A stretch of DNA of 64,000 nt from Thermococcus litoralis DSM 5473 (GTDB lineage: Archaea > Methanobacteriota_B > Thermococci > Thermococcales > Thermococcaceae), in contig NC_022084.1 of assembly GCF_000246985.2 (NCBI RefSeq), positions 181,994 to 245,993 of the forward strand, written 5' to 3'. A model generated the notes under the pieces. The model searched no databases and was not told where the DNA came from. It was given only the letters and a program-made list of their open reading frames with translations. Positions 7,241 to 16,969 of this stretch are shown piece by piece. Numbering within the stretch: the stretch's first letter is position 1; every line of letters starts with the position of its first letter. Made by a program: the position numbers and the translations under genes.

Positions 7241-9556
7241 ATGTATCTGCGGAAAGACCTTATCCAGCCAAGGGTTTATCAAGAAGTAATCTACGCGAAG
7301 TGCAAAGACAAAAACAGCCTAGTTGTTCTGCCGACTGGGTTAGGGAAAACTCTAATAGCCCAGATGATAGCTGACTATCGCTTATCTAAATACGGCGGGA
7401 AAGTTCTGATGCTCGCACCAACAAAACCCCTAGCCCTCCAACATAGAGAAAGCTTTTTGAAACTTTTTGATCTTCCAGAGGAGAAGATAAACACATTAAC
7501 TGGCGAGATCCAACCAGAGAGAAGAGAGGAAATATGGAGGAAAAGTATTATTATTACCGCTACCCCCCAAACGATAGAAAACGACCTTGTTGTTGGGAGG
7601 ATAAGCCTTGAAGACGTTGTTCTGCTCGTCTTTGATGAAGCCCATAGGGCGGTGGGGAACTATGCTTATGTTTACATAGCCAAAGAGTACATGAAACAGG
7701 CAAAACATCCCCTAATTTTGGGTCTTACAGCTTCTCCTGGAAGCGATGAGGCGAAGATTAAGGAGATTGTTAAGAACCTCTTCATAGAGCACATTGAGGT
7801 TAGAACCGAGAATTCTCCCGATGTTAAACCCTACGTCCAAGGGATAAAGTTTGAATGGGTTAGAGTAGAGCTGCCGGGGATTTACAAGGAAGTTAGAAAA
7901 ATTCTAAGGGAAATGCTCAAAGATTCGTTGAAGCCCTTGGCTGAGGCAGGTCTTATCGAGAGCGCTTCTCCGGATGTTCCGAAAAAAGAAATCCTCAAAG
8001 CGGGACAGATAATAAACGCCGAGATGGCAAAAGGCAACTATGATGTAGGAAAACTCATGTTTTACCAAGCAAAAGCCCTGAAGCTCCACCATGCAATAGA
8101 ACTTCTCGAAACCCAAGGATTATCCGCCTTGAGGGCTTACCTCAAGAAGCTCTATGAAGAGGCCAAGAGGGGAAAGACAAAGTCGACGAAGGAGCTGATG
8201 CAGGATCAGAGAATGAAAAAGGCAATAGCCCTTCTCGTCCAAGCAAAAGAATTGGGAATCGACCATCCAAAGTTAGACAAGATGAAAGAGCTGATTAAAG
8301 AGCAATTGAGCAAGAAACCCGCCTCAAAGATAATCGTCTTCACAAACTACAGGGAAACTGCAAAAAAGATCGTAAAAGAGCTCCTTCAAGAGCAAATAAA
8401 GAGCATGCGTTTTGTGGGACAGGCAAATAAAGAAAACGACAAGGGCTTAAGCCAAAAGAAGCAAAAACAGATTTTAGATCTCTTCTCTCAGGGAGAATTC
8501 AACGTTCTCGTTGCCACAAGTGTTGGCGAAGAAGGTCTGGATGTTCCCGAAGTGGATTTGGTTATCTTTTACGAACCTGTGCCTTCTGCTATAAGGAGCA
8601 TCCAGAGAAGGGGAAGAACCGGGAGACACAGGCCAGGCAGAGTTGTTATATTAATGGCAAAGGGCACGAGGGACGAAGCTTACTACTGGAGTTCCCGTCA
8701 TAAGGAGAAGCAGATGATCTCTCTCTTAAAGAAGGTGGAGGATATGGTTAAAAAAGAAAAACAGGCCTCCCTCTTAGGTTTTGTAAAGCCGAAGGAGAAG
8801 GAGGAAAAAGCCGAGGAAGTTGTCGAAAAGAGGGAAGAGCCAGAGAAAGATGTGTATGAAAAGCTCCCTATAAAGCCCATTTTTGTGAAAAAGCCGAAAG
8901 GGATTGTAGTTTATGTTGATTCACGCGAGCTCAAGAGCCAGGTTCCAAAAATACTAAAGGAACTAGGTGCTCATTTGGAAGTTAGAACCCTCGACGTTGG
9001 GGACTATATAGTGAGTGAAGACGTGGCTATAGAGAGAAAAGCCGCTAATGATTTCATTCAGTCAATAATAGATGGTAGGCTTTTTGATCAGGCAAAGCGT
9101 TTAAAAGAGGCCTATTCCAGACCGGTCATTATTATCGAAGGAGAGCTCTACGGAATTAGGAACGTGCACCCCAATGCTATTAGAGGTGCTTTGGCTGCTT
9201 TAACTGTAGACTGGGAGATCCCAGTTCTTTTCGCTAAAGATTCGAGTGAAGTTGCCAGCTACATTTACCTCATCGCCAAGCGTGAACAGGAGGAGAGAAA
9301 GAAGGAAGTAGCCGTTAGAAGTGAGAAGAAGGCCTTAACATTGGCTGAAAGGCAGAGGCTAATCGTTGAAGGGCTCCCCTATGTGTCGGCAACCTTAGCG
9401 AGAAGACTCCTCAAGCATTTCGGGAGCGTGGAGAGGGTTTTCACGGCAAAAGAGAGCGAGTTAATGCAGGTGGAAGGAATTGGAGAAAAAATTGCCAGAG
9501 AGATAAGAAAAGTCATAACATCCCCATACGAAGAGGAGGAAGAGAAAAATATATAA
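7241..9556 (+). CDS. hef: Hef, fork-structure helicase/nuclease
   Basis: 771 residues, close to the Pyrococcus Hef length. The N-terminal superfamily 2 helicase has Walker A LPTGLGKTLIA (~30-40), DEAH in VFDEAHRAV, TASPG and motif VI QRRGRTGR. A charged linker (residues ~510-550) leads to an XPF/Mus81 nuclease with GDYIVSEDVAIERK and D three residues later, and a C-terminal helix-hairpin-helix pair (LPYVSATLARRLLKHFGS, VEGIGEKIAREI). Hef processes stalled replication forks and is specific to euryarchaea. ATG 7241 lies about 27 bases after a TATA box (TTTATAAACC), so the transcript is probably leaderless; the frame also has a TTG at 7223. Confidence 0.95.
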   Translation: MYLRKDLIQPRVYQEVIYAKCKDKNSLVVLPTGLGKTLIAQMIADYRLSKYGGKVLMLAPTKPLALQHRESFLKLFDLPEEKINTLTGEIQPERREEIWRKSIIITATPQTIENDLVVGRISLEDVVLLVFDEAHRAVGNYAYVYIAKEYMKQAKHPLILGLTASPGSDEAKIKEIVKNLFIEHIEVRTENSPDVKPYVQGIKFEWVRVELPGIYKEVRKILREMLKDSLKPLAEAGLIESASPDVPKKEILKAGQIINAEMAKGNYDVGKLMFYQAKALKLHHAIELLETQGLSALRAYLKKLYEEAKRGKTKSTKELMQDQRMKKAIALLVQAKELGIDHPKLDKMKELIKEQLSKKPASKIIVFTNYRETAKKIVKELLQEQIKSMRFVGQANKENDKGLSQKKQKQILDLFSQGEFNVLVATSVGEEGLDVPEVDLVIFYEPVPSAIRSIQRRGRTGRHRPGRVVILMAKGTRDEAYYWSSRHKEKQMISLLKKVEDMVKKEKQASLLGFVKPKEKEEKAEEVVEKREEPEKDVYEKLPIKPIFVKKPKGIVVYVDSRELKSQVPKILKELGAHLEVRTLDVGDYIVSEDVAIERKAANDFIQSIIDGRLFDQAKRLKEAYSRPVIIIEGELYGIRNVHPNAIRGALAALTVDWEIPVLFAKDSSEVASYIYLIAKREQEERKKEVAVRSEKKALTLAERQRLIVEGLPYVSATLARRLLKHFGSVERVFTAKESELMQVEGIGEKIAREIRKVITSPYEEEEEKNI

Positions 9557-9608
9557 GATTTTCAAAATTATCTAAACCAATAGAAAAATCACAAACGGGG
9601 GTGCCGCT

Positions 9609-10211
9609 GTGCACAACTTTCTTTCTATACTGGAAAAACTAAAATTTGGCGAAACCGTTTTAGTGGAGTACTCTTCAAAAGCCCCGATTTATCTGCTCTT
9701 CCACGAACTTATAAAGTGGAGCAGGGAGAATAACCACCCGATCCTCGTAGATGATTTCTTGGACACGCTCCACATGTACAGAGCTCAGATGGAGATTGCT
9801 GGAATAGATACTTCCCTTCTCAACGACCTTAATGTAATAAAGATTGGAGGGGCTATAAACATAGGGAACGTCTTAGGGAGAGTCCCAATAACTGAGAGCA
9901 CGGTTTTGGAAAGAGAATACGATAAAATCTTTGAAAAACTGCCCGAAGAGAAAATGATAAACCTCGTGCTGGGTTTTGATAAGCTTTTCATTCTCCACAG
10001 CGAGAGAAAAGATTTCATACCCAGTATATACGGAGTGCTGAAATATCTCGGAAACAAAAAGAGGATTGCCTTCTACTTCATCAACGCAGATTTGATAAAA
10101 TCAGCGGTTCCGGAAGTTTTACCTATTATGGAGGAGATTTCAACAGCAGTTGTTTCAATCGAGGAGAAAGATGAATTTAGGATAAACCTTCTTAAGCCAC
10201 TCAACATTTAA
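9609..10211 (+). CDS. DUF257 family protein
   Basis: 200 residues beginning at GTG 9609 after GGGGGTG. It is recognised as the Thermococcales-restricted DUF257 family from its overall pattern: an N-terminal GETVLVEYSSKAPIYLLFHEL, then DDFLDTLHMY and VLGRVPITESTVLEREYD. The fold resembles a RecA-like or RadC-like alpha/beta domain without a P-loop. No catalytic residues are evident and the role is unknown. It follows hef after 52 bases and may share its transcript. Confidence 0.75.
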   Translation: MHNFLSILEKLKFGETVLVEYSSKAPIYLLFHELIKWSRENNHPILVDDFLDTLHMYRAQMEIAGIDTSLLNDLNVIKIGGAINIGNVLGRVPITESTVLEREYDKIFEKLPEEKMINLVLGFDKLFILHSERKDFIPSIYGVLKYLGNKKRIAFYFINADLIKSAVPEVLPIMEEISTAVVSIEEKDEFRINLLKPLNI

Positions 10212-10284
10212 AGTGTGCCCCGGAGGAGCGAAGGGGAATCACAGCTCGCCACTCGCTCATCCCCCGCGGTTTCTCCGGGGCATT
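10211..10284 (-). ncRNA. probable H/ACA guide RNA
   Basis: A GC-rich island of about 72 bases in AT-rich surroundings. On the minus strand GCCCCGGAG pairs with CTCCGGGGC, and an ACA trinucleotide (10216-10214) follows the 3' strand of this stem directly. Inside is a second stem (GGGG/CCCC) capped by a GATGA...TGTGAT element that could form a kink-turn for L7Ae. The unpaired AAACCGC and TTCGCTC strands would form the pseudouridylation pocket. The upper stem to ACA distance is about 16 bases, within the 14-16 typical of archaeal H/ACA RNAs. The target uridine was not determined. Confidence 0.65.
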
Positions 10285-10411
10285 GATAGTTAGATGAAAA
10301 AATCAAAAATTTTCTCATAACCGAGGGGAATAAACCTTCAAAAGCTTCATATCTCTGGCTCATGAAAAAGGTTATATAGGGTTTCTTTTCTAAAATAAAG
10401 TGGTGACAGCT

Positions 10412-10651
10412 ATGAAAATTGTTGAACTGGACATAAAATTGCCTTATGAGAAAAGGGGAAAAATTTTGAGTAAAATTTTGAGTGAAGTTAGGGGAAAGAT
10501 TAAGGACATACACTTCTTGCCTCCCACAAGCAAAGGTATTAGTGAAATAAGGATGGAAGTTGCAGAAGAGAACGTTCAAAAGCTCCTTGAGGACATCAAA
10601 AAGATAGTAAGAGACGGAAAAATCAGCTTCAAAGTGCTGAGTGAAGCCTAA
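10412..10651 (+). CDS. small conserved protein of unknown function
   Basis: 79 residues from ATG 10412, which follows GGTGACAGCT. A TATA box (TTATATAGG) lies about 40 bases upstream. The sequence MKIVELDIKLPYEKRGKILSKILSEVRGKIKDIHFLPP suggests a small alpha/beta (ACT- or NIL-like) domain with two amphipathic helices and no Cys or His. I do not recognise a named family. The gene is convergent with, and overlaps by four bases, the M55 peptidase gene. Confidence 0.65.
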   Translation: MKIVELDIKLPYEKRGKILSKILSEVRGKIKDIHFLPPTSKGISEIRMEVAEENVQKLLEDIKKIVRDGKISFKVLSEA

Positions 10652-11490
10652 CGCCTAAGTATTGATGTAACTCCAGTAGCAGCAAACACCAGTAGCTGAA
10701 ATGCCTTGTATGCCTCGATAATGTCCTTTGCTTCAAACTCTACCGTTTTTCCATCTATCCTTCTTGCCCCCGGTAGAAGTTCTCCTACATCCGCCATGCC
10801 GCTGTTGTTGTAAGTGAGCCTCACCCTAACGGGATAGTCAAGTTTTAGGGGCTTTGTTCCTCCGTTTTTGTACTTTTCAACAGCTCTGAAGACGGAGTTT
10901 TCGAGCTCTTTCTTAATTTTCTTCATGCTCGGGCTTATGGCGGAATACCTTGAGAATGCCTCCTTAAATACCACTCTCTCAGCCCATGGAGTGAATTTCT
11001 CCACATCCTCCTCGAGGAGTTTTTCGTCTCCTCCAACAAGGATCACTGGAATGTTGAAATGTCCCACAGCAAAGCCGTTTAGAAGAAATTCGCTGACTTC
11101 TATGTCATTTAGCTCAAGCTTTCCAACGTTTGCACCGCTGTAGGTGTGGTCAAAGATACCATATGCCGTTCCGGCCTTTGCATGGTACCCTAAAAATAGT
11201 GCAACGTCACATCCTTCAGCTCCAGCAACCATAGCCATTGGCCTTGGGTAACCTCTGACGAGGTAAACGTATTCGGGAAGCTCCTCGGGAATCAAATTTA
11301 CCATCGGACCGTGGCTGTCAGCTACTATGACCTCTTCAAAACCTTCCCTATGAAGGGCATCTGCAGCGGTTAAAGTTATTTCCGTAGCTATTTTTCGAGC
11401 TTCGTTGTATAGAGCGCCTTTTTCCACTAAGTGCTGGGGACTGACTATAAAAGGCATCCCTTCTAAATCAACAGAAATAAAAGCGCGCAT
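10648..11490 (-). CDS. M55-family D-aminopeptidase (DppA-like)
   Basis: 280 residues. The N-terminus MRAFISVDLEGMPF carries the paired metal ligands Asp8 and Glu10 seen in Bacillus DppA. EVIVADSHGPMVNL, LFLGYHAKAG and FDHTYSG carry the histidines expected for the dinuclear zinc site. M55 enzymes form decameric aminopeptidases acting on short peptides, including D-amino-acid peptides. ATG 11490 follows GGTGATCCAA; an upstream in-frame GTG is less likely. It is cytoplasmic with no signal peptide. Confidence 0.9.
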   Translation of the reverse strand: MRAFISVDLEGMPFIVSPQHLVEKGALYNEARKIATEITLTAADALHREGFEEVIVADSHGPMVNLIPEELPEYVYLVRGYPRPMAMVAGAEGCDVALFLGYHAKAGTAYGIFDHTYSGANVGKLELNDIEVSEFLLNGFAVGHFNIPVILVGGDEKLLEEDVEKFTPWAERVVFKEAFSRYSAISPSMKKIKKELENSVFRAVEKYKNGGTKPLKLDYPVRVRLTYNNSGMADVGELLPGARRIDGKTVEFEAKDIIEAYKAFQLLVFAATGVTSILRR

Positions 11491-11499
11491 TTGGATCAC

Positions 11500-11712
11500 C
11501 GATTAAATATCTCGGTGGCGCACATTTAAATAAGTTTGGGAAACAAGACACTCTCAGAAACAAAAACGGTAATCAATAGTTGTGTGGTTAGTTATCGTAA
11601 TAGTGATTATATGGTTTCTAGAAGGATTCTGGAAATGCCTCTCAGAGCTTGTTGGAGATTTCTTGGGAACCTCAAAAAAGTGAAGTTAGGAACAAAGGTT
11701 CACCAGTCAAAC
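11500..11712. other. intergenic stretch, no feature recognised
   Basis: Between the divergent start of the M55 gene and the end of the GGGP synthase gene. It has no tRNA-like or box C/D pattern and no frame with a family resemblance. It must hold the M55 promoter (TTTAAATAAG-like sequence near 11524). Confidence 0.5.
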
Positions 11713-12480
11713 TCAAGGCTTGACTTCTTTGACCCCTTTTATTATCCTTTCCAGCCTTTTCCTAGCTTCCTCCAAAGATCCCGCTTTTTCTATCGCTGTT
11801 CCAGTAACGATTATGTCCGCACCGCTCTGGGCAACCTCTTTTGCATCTTCGTAGCTCCTTATGCCGCCTCCAACTATTAGGGGAACATCAATTACGGCTT
11901 TAACAGCTTTAATCATATCATTCGGCACATGTTCTGGAGCACCGCTTCCCGCTTCAAGGTAAACAAGCCTCATCCCCATGTACTGCCCAGCTAATGCATA
12001 AGCAGCAGCTATTTTTGGTTTGTGCCTTGGAATCGGCTTGGCATCACTTACCCATCCAACTGTTTCACCCGGCTCTACGATGAGATATGCCATCGGTATC
12101 GGCTCAATTCCATAGCGTTTTACCGTAAAAGCTCCAAGCGCCTGGGCACCAGTAATAAAAAAGGGATTTCGTGAATTAAGGAGGCTCATAAAGAATATTG
12201 CATCCGCATATTTGCTTACCCCTCCATGTGAACCCGGAAAGAGTATCACAGGTAAGCTGGAACTCTCTTTTATCGACTTAACGACCTCATCAAGAATTTC
12301 TCCCTCTGCCCCTGTGGAACCACCAACCATTATTGCATCCACACCGAGTTCCTCACTCATTTTGGCAAGCTTCCCAGCAGTTTCGGGAGAAACATCATCA
12401 GGGTCTAAGAGAACAAAGTGAAGTTTTTCTTTCTCGAGCTTCTCGTGAATGTAAGATTCAACTTTTCCTATCCTCAGCAT
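11713..12480 (-). CDS. geranylgeranylglyceryl phosphate synthase
   Basis: 255 residues, a complete TIM-barrel prenyltransferase. It links sn-glycerol-1-phosphate to geranylgeranyl diphosphate, the first committed step of archaeal ether lipid synthesis. Diagnostic segments are LLDPDD (residues ~24-29), MVGGSTGAEG, LFPGSHGGVS, YLEAGSGAPEHV and the phosphate-binding VGGGIRSYEDA and GADIIVTGTAIE. The start overlaps the end of the DUF123 gene by 23 bases, so they probably form one operon. Confidence 0.95.
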   Translation of the reverse strand: MLRIGKVESYIHEKLEKEKLHFVLLDPDDVSPETAGKLAKMSEELGVDAIMVGGSTGAEGEILDEVVKSIKESSSLPVILFPGSHGGVSKYADAIFFMSLLNSRNPFFITGAQALGAFTVKRYGIEPIPMAYLIVEPGETVGWVSDAKPIPRHKPKIAAAYALAGQYMGMRLVYLEAGSGAPEHVPNDMIKAVKAVIDVPLIVGGGIRSYEDAKEVAQSGADIIVTGTAIEKAGSLEEARKRLERIIKGVKEVKP

Positions 12481-12919
12481 TCTCTTCCCTCCACTTCATA
12501 ATTTCTTTGGGACTTTTAACTCTTTTCCACCTAAGGTTTCTTGAGTTTAAGATGTTACATATTGTTCCATCTGGAGGAGTTGCGGAATAGTATAAATTTG
12601 TTTTTACTTTAACATCACTCGCCCCAAAACCTTCAACCCCTTGAAAAACTTTTCCCACGATACGGGAAAGTTCCTCCTCAATTCTTTCCTCGCTGGGTAT
12701 TAGATAAGCGCTCAAAAGCTGTGCTCTTTGGAGAAGAAAGTCAATATGCCAGTGAAGACGTTTTTTCTTTCTGAAATGTCTTGCAACCCTTTTTTCGAGG
12801 GAGTTCATTGCAGAGCCAACGTAAATGTAATACCCTTTCTTCAAATGAAACTCTCGGGCTTTTGTTCTTATGTTTGCGTCTCTTTCCAAATAGATTACAA
12901 GAAGATAGGAGCCCTTCAT
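12458..12919 (-). CDS. DUF123 GIY-YIG-like protein
   Basis: 153 residues. MKGSYLLVIYLERDA and KKGYYIYVGSAMNSLEKRVARH form the GIY-YIG-like core, followed by HWHIDFLL and a C-terminal CNILNSRNLRWKR. This is the DUF123 family, found in archaea and sometimes fused to endonuclease III. Nuclease activity is uncertain because the GIY-YIG residues are partly altered. ATG 12919 lies about 25 bases after TATATATTC, so it is probably leaderless. It overlaps the GGGP synthase gene downstream. Confidence 0.85.
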   Translation of the reverse strand: MKGSYLLVIYLERDANIRTKAREFHLKKGYYIYVGSAMNSLEKRVARHFRKKKRLHWHIDFLLQRAQLLSAYLIPSEERIEEELSRIVGKVFQGVEGFGASDVKVKTNLYYSATPPDGTICNILNSRNLRWKRVKSPKEIMKWREENAEDRKS

Positions 12920-13020
12920 GTTTAGAACTCTGCAAAAGAATATATAAGGGCTTTGCAAGGATAAGGCAACAAAGTATATAAACAGACCAGTGGAGTAAAG
13001 TTTGAAGAGAGGTGCCTAGT

Positions 13021-13401
13021 ATGGTGGACAAAAAGAAAAAGCGCCCCATTGATGAATTTCCTTGGCAGGAATATGATAAGGAAGAATTTAAAGAAAAATA
13101 TCCCCACTTAGCTAAAGAACTTGAAGAAGAGCCCGGTCTTGTTATCGAAGGCTATAGAGTGGAAGAGGAAGAAGAGGAAGAATTGATGGATTTTTCCGGG
13201 TACAATCCTACGGTTATTGACTTCATAAGAAGATGCGAGACCGATGAGGAGGCATTGGAAATTATCAACTGGATGGAGGAGCACGGCGAGATAACTCCTG
13301 AATTAGCCAAAGAACTCAGGATAAAGCTTGTGAAAGAAGGGGTAAGAAGCTTTGGAACCAAAAAAGAGTGGGGATGGTACGAAAGGCATAGAAAACGTTA
13401 G
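13021..13401 (+). CDS. DUF2095-like acidic protein
   Basis: 126 residues, strongly charged: a Lys-rich start ([23 protein letters not shown]), an acidic centre with a long run of Glu (VEEEEEEE), then a helical region ([30 protein letters not shown]) and a basic end. It resembles the archaeal DUF2095 family; function unknown. ATG 13021 follows GAGAGGTG, and a TATA box (AGTATATAAAC) lies about 45 bases before it. It overlaps the convergent AMP phosphorylase gene by four bases. Confidence 0.7.
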   Translation: MVDKKKKRPIDEFPWQEYDKEEFKEKYPHLAKELEEEPGLVIEGYRVEEEEEEELMDFSGYNPTVIDFIRRCETDEEALEIINWMEEHGEITPELAKELRIKLVKEGVRSFGTKKEWGWYERHRKR

Positions 13402-14909
13402 ATATTTCCAATTCTCTGGAGCACCATGCCCTCTATTCTTATCGGCTCCATTCTCCTTGCTTGAATTATTGCTTGGTCGAGTCTAACTTCGCTCTCTGCG
13501 TGTATTGTAAAGAGGGGATCCCCTTCCCTAACTTTTTCTCCAACTTTGACGTGGAGCAGAATTCCGGCACCTTTGTCTTCCGGAGCCCCAGCGGCTCTTG
13601 CTATTGTCGTTATCGCTTTGTTATCAATCTTTGTTACATATCCAGAGGTTTGAGCTACGAAGGTGTAAGTTTTGTCGCCTATTGGGATATCTTCTGGCTT
13701 TATATTTGGATCTCCGCCCTGCTCGGCTATTATCTCCTTTAACTTTTCGTAAGCTTTTCCGCTCTCGAGGATTTCTTTCGCCATCTTCTTTCCCATTCCT
13801 GCCGGTGCTACTCCGCCCATCTCAAGCAGAATCCCCGCTAAGCCTGTGGCCTTCTCGACCAGACTCCCCGGACCTTTGCCTGTCATTATGGTCTCTAAAG
13901 CTTCTTTAGCCTCAAGCGCAGGGCCAACTGTGTGTCCTATTGGCTGGCCCCCATAAGTAATCGCTGTTTCCACATATTGACCGAGTCTCTTTCCCAGCTC
14001 TATGAAGTCTTTTGCCAGAGACCTTGCCTCCTCTATGGTCTCAACCTTCACTCCCTCTCCCGTTGGTATGTCTATGAGAACGTATTGAGAACCCATGGCG
14101 TACTTCTTCGACATTATGCTCGCAAGCATAAGCCCCCTAGGATCAATGCTTAATGCCCTTTCGGCTTTAATTGTTAGGTCATCAGCGGGGGCCAAGTTAA
14201 GGGCTCCACCCCACACCAAACAGGCGCCAATTTTTTCTACAATCCTCTTTATTTCGTCCAATGAGAAAGTCACTGGAGCAAGAACTTCTACCACATCAGC
14301 AGTTCCAGCGGCACTTGTTATTGCCCTTGAAGAGGTCTTTGGGATTGTTAAGCCGGCTGCGGCAACTATCGGCACTACAAGCACATTTGTCTTGTTTCCG
14401 GGAACTCCACCTATGCTGTGAACATCCATAATCGGCTTTCTATCTATATCCAACATATCTCCAGTCTCTGCCATTGCCATTGTAAGCCACGCAATCTCAT
14501 CCATATCAAGTCCGTTTATCTCAAGAGAAGTTACAAAAGAACTTATTTCTATGTCCCGAAGTTTTCTATCGACGATGTCTTTAACAATTGCCTCTATTTC
14601 AACCTTCTTAAGCTTTTGACCATTCATCTTTTTCTTAACATATCTCACGCTTTCTGGAGTTCCTGCAGGAACTACGTTTACCATTTCTCCTTCAGAAAAG
14701 GAATAAGCACGCATTATGTCCTTTGTAACCCCTATCTCCCCCGGCTGAACCATGTTGCTTATAACCACATCTCCGTATATTGTTCTTTTTGCGGTTTCTA
14801 TTTTAATTAGGTCCTCTGGATGAAGCTTTGCTTTCTTAGCGTCTTCCTCGTTGATTACTACCATAAATCTCCCGGTCTCTACATCCAAAATCTTCACTTT
14901 CGCCCTCAT
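13398..14909 (-). CDS. deoA: AMP phosphorylase
   Basis: 503 residues, the normal length. An N-terminal archaeal extension precedes the thymidine-phosphorylase-like core. [17 protein letters not shown] and [23 protein letters not shown] are the phosphate- and nucleotide-binding motifs. In Thermococcus this enzyme converts AMP and phosphate to ribose-1,5-bisphosphate and adenine, feeding the archaeal RuBisCO pathway of nucleoside degradation. The start is preceded by GGAGGGTGAAAAC. Its partners (R15P isomerase, RuBisCO) are not in this window. Confidence 0.95.
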   Translation of the reverse strand: MRAKVKILDVETGRFMVVINEEDAKKAKLHPEDLIKIETAKRTIYGDVVISNMVQPGEIGVTKDIMRAYSFSEGEMVNVVPAGTPESVRYVKKKMNGQKLKKVEIEAIVKDIVDRKLRDIEISSFVTSLEINGLDMDEIAWLTMAMAETGDMLDIDRKPIMDVHSIGGVPGNKTNVLVVPIVAAAGLTIPKTSSRAITSAAGTADVVEVLAPVTFSLDEIKRIVEKIGACLVWGGALNLAPADDLTIKAERALSIDPRGLMLASIMSKKYAMGSQYVLIDIPTGEGVKVETIEEARSLAKDFIELGKRLGQYVETAITYGGQPIGHTVGPALEAKEALETIMTGKGPGSLVEKATGLAGILLEMGGVAPAGMGKKMAKEILESGKAYEKLKEIIAEQGGDPNIKPEDIPIGDKTYTFVAQTSGYVTKIDNKAITTIARAAGAPEDKGAGILLHVKVGEKVREGDPLFTIHAESEVRLDQAIIQARRMEPIRIEGMVLQRIGNI

Positions 14910-15004
14910 GTTTTCACCCTCCTAAATGAGTGGGGATGTAACAATATTACTCTAGAATACTTAAGCTTTTCTTAAGGACAAAAAGAATTTAAGGGACAGA
15001 GAAC

Positions 15005-15247
15005 TCATAAGTTCCGTATTTCTTCTTCCAAGGATTCCTCAAGGGCCCTCTCCCATTCCTCAACATCAAACTCAACTAATTCTGACTCCAGCTCTTCTTT
15101 TAGGTGGGTAACCCTTCTCTTCAAGGTATTCCTTGTTTCCGTGTCATACCCAACATAGTATGGAGATCTTCTCTCCGCTATGTATAGTATCGCCAGTATT
15201 ATATTTGTAGCCAAGAGGATAATGACCAGAAAAGTAAGTGGGCTCAT
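15005..15247 (-). CDS. small membrane-anchored protein downstream of minD
   Basis: 80 residues: an N-terminal membrane helix (MSPLTFLVIILLATNIILAILYI, residues 1-23), then a charged tail ending in an acidic amphipathic helix (EELESELVEFDVEEWERALEESLEEE). No family is recognised. ATG 15247 overlaps the minD stop (ATGA), so translation is coupled, and a functional link with MinD at the membrane is plausible but unproven. Confidence 0.7.
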   Translation of the reverse strand: MSPLTFLVIILLATNIILAILYIAERRSPYYVGYDTETRNTLKRRVTHLKEELESELVEFDVEEWERALEESLEEEIRNL

Positions 15248-16026
15248 CTTCTCCCCCCTCCAAATAAGGCTTTGAAGACCCTCTTTATTGGGCTTTCTGG
15301 TTCCGGAGGCTTGTATTTAACTCCTGCAAGCTTTGCGGCGAGCTGCTTATAGGCTATTGCTGCCGGCGACATTGGATTTTTGATAACCAGGGGAATCCCA
15401 TAAGCACTTGCCCTCTTCACTTCTGGGTCTTCAGGTATTACTGCAAGTACTGGGACTTCTAAGATGGCTTCAATGTCCTCTCTGCTTAGTTCCGTTTTTT
15501 CATTTGTTACCCTGTTCAATACAGTCCCCAACGGAAGGGTTCCAAGCTTTTCTGCCACAAGTTTTGTTTTAAGGGAGTCTGTGATCGCAGAAATCTCTGG
15601 GTTTGTCACCAAAATAAGTTCCTTCCCTATGAGCAGAGCAGTAATTGAGGTCATCTCCAGACCAGCAGGGGCATCGATTAAAACAAAATCCGCCATTGAT
15701 GAGATCTCCCTTATGAGCTCCTTCAATCTCTCTGGATTCTTTACCTTCTTTATTTTTTCAAGGCTTAGTCCGCCGGGGATTACTTTAATCCCTGCTGGGC
15801 CTTCGTAGATGGCATCTCTGAGCTCTGCTTCTCCTGAGAGAACATCGTGGAGGGTTATTGGAATATCCTCCATACCGAGGATTAAGCTCAGATTTGCCAT
15901 TGTAATATCTGCATCAATTACTATGACCTCCTTTCCAAACTGTGCCAAAGCGACACCAACATTTGCCAGTGTTGTGGTTTTACCCGTGCCACCTTTTCCA
16001 GAGGCGAAAACAATAGACCTTCCCAA
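15244..16026 (-). CDS. minD: MinD-type ATPase
   Basis: 260 residues. MGRSIVFASGKGGTGKTTTLANVGVAL carries the deviant Walker A (KGGTGKT, ~11-17), then VIDADITMANLSLILG and FVLIDAPAGLE. No ferredoxin insert is present, unlike the two ATPases at 3.9-5.7 kb. It matches the Pyrococcus MinD structures in length and motifs. A C-terminal basic segment (ESPIKRVFKALFGGGRR) may be the membrane-targeting amphipathic helix. The start is a TTG, supported by GGAGGGATTAAA immediately before it and by the lack of a nearby ATG. Confidence 0.9.
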   Translation of the reverse strand: MGRSIVFASGKGGTGKTTTLANVGVALAQFGKEVIVIDADITMANLSLILGMEDIPITLHDVLSGEAELRDAIYEGPAGIKVIPGGLSLEKIKKVKNPERLKELIREISSMADFVLIDAPAGLEMTSITALLIGKELILVTNPEISAITDSLKTKLVAEKLGTLPLGTVLNRVTNEKTELSREDIEAILEVPVLAVIPEDPEVKRASAYGIPLVIKNPMSPAAIAYKQLAAKLAGVKYKPPEPESPIKRVFKALFGGGRR

Positions 16027-16170
16027 TTTAATCCCTCCATATCTTTAAATCCAATGTACGAAATTTGTAATCAATGCATCTAACTTATATGTTGATGTCT
16101 AACTTTTTATAGTTAACTCAATTAATCCTTAAAAAAGAATTAAAGGGCAGTTAAAAACGTAAAGAAAAGG

Positions 16171-16968
16171 CTACTCCTTTTCTTCCTCTAACTTTTTCTT
16201 TGCGACTTCAGCTGTATCAGAAAGGCTCCTGAATAGCTTCAACATCTCCATCGGGAGTGTTAGAACTATAACATTGCTTTTATCACTTGCTACGTCACTT
16301 ATTGTTTGCAAGGTTCTAAGCTGGAGTGCCATTGGGTGCTCGGAGATAATTTCTGCAGCTTCTCTAAGCTTCTCGGCAGCCTGTCTTTCTGCCTCAGCAA
16401 GTGTAATTCTTGCTCTCCTTTCTCTCTCTGCCTCTGCTTGTCTTGCCATTGCCCTTTGCATTCCAGCTGGAAGCTCAACATCTTTGATCTCCACAGCCGT
16501 AACTTTTATTCCCCATGGATCAGTGGCTTCATCAATTATCCTTTGCAGTTCTCTGTTGAGCTTTTCCCTCTCACTGAGCAGTTCATCCAAGTGCGCTTGA
16601 CCGATTACACTTCTCAGAGTTGTTTGGGAAATTTGGGATGTTGCCATGATAAAGTTCTTAACCTGGGTAACAGCTTTTACCGGGTCGACGACTCTAAAGT
16701 AAACAACGGCATTAACCCTAACAGGCACGTTGTCCTTTGTTATTGTTTCTTGAACTGGAACGTCTAAAACCTGAGTTCTCAAATCAACTATCACGGCCTT
16801 TTCGAATATTGGGATTATGAAGAACAATCCCGGTCCTCTGGCTCCAACAACCCTACCAAGCCTGAAGATCACTGCTCTCTCGTATTCTTTCACTATCTTT
16901 ATAGCCGAGGCTAAAAACACCAAAATAAAAACTAAAATGATAACATACACAATCCACTCAAAGGCCAT
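16171..16968 (-). CDS. stomatin-like SPFH protein
   Basis: 265 residues: an N-terminal membrane helix ([20 protein letters not shown]), then an SPFH domain ([56 protein letters not shown], given here only as landmarks), and a coiled-coil region rich in Ala/Glu/Arg ([27 protein letters not shown], landmark). It is homologous to Pyrococcus stomatin PH1511, the substrate of the protease encoded directly upstream. The ATG is one base after that gene's TAG. Confidence 0.92.
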   Translation of the reverse strand: MAFEWIVYVIILVFILVFLASAIKIVKEYERAVIFRLGRVVGARGPGLFFIIPIFEKAVIVDLRTQVLDVPVQETITKDNVPVRVNAVVYFRVVDPVKAVTQVKNFIMATSQISQTTLRSVIGQAHLDELLSEREKLNRELQRIIDEATDPWGIKVTAVEIKDVELPAGMQRAMARQAEAERERRARITLAEAERQAAEKLREAAEIISEHPMALQLRTLQTISDVASDKSNVIVLTLPMEMLKLFRSLSDTAEVAKKKLEEEKE

Positions 16969-16969
16969 T

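Noticed and set aside
10208-10579. 123-codon minus-strand frame over the H/ACA candidate and the small gene at 10412
   Set aside because: It runs through a structured RNA and antisense to a frame with a proper promoter and ribosome-binding site.
11536-11880. 114-codon plus-strand frame across the end of the GGGP synthase gene
   Set aside because: More than half is antisense to a conserved gene and the rest shows no protein-like pattern.
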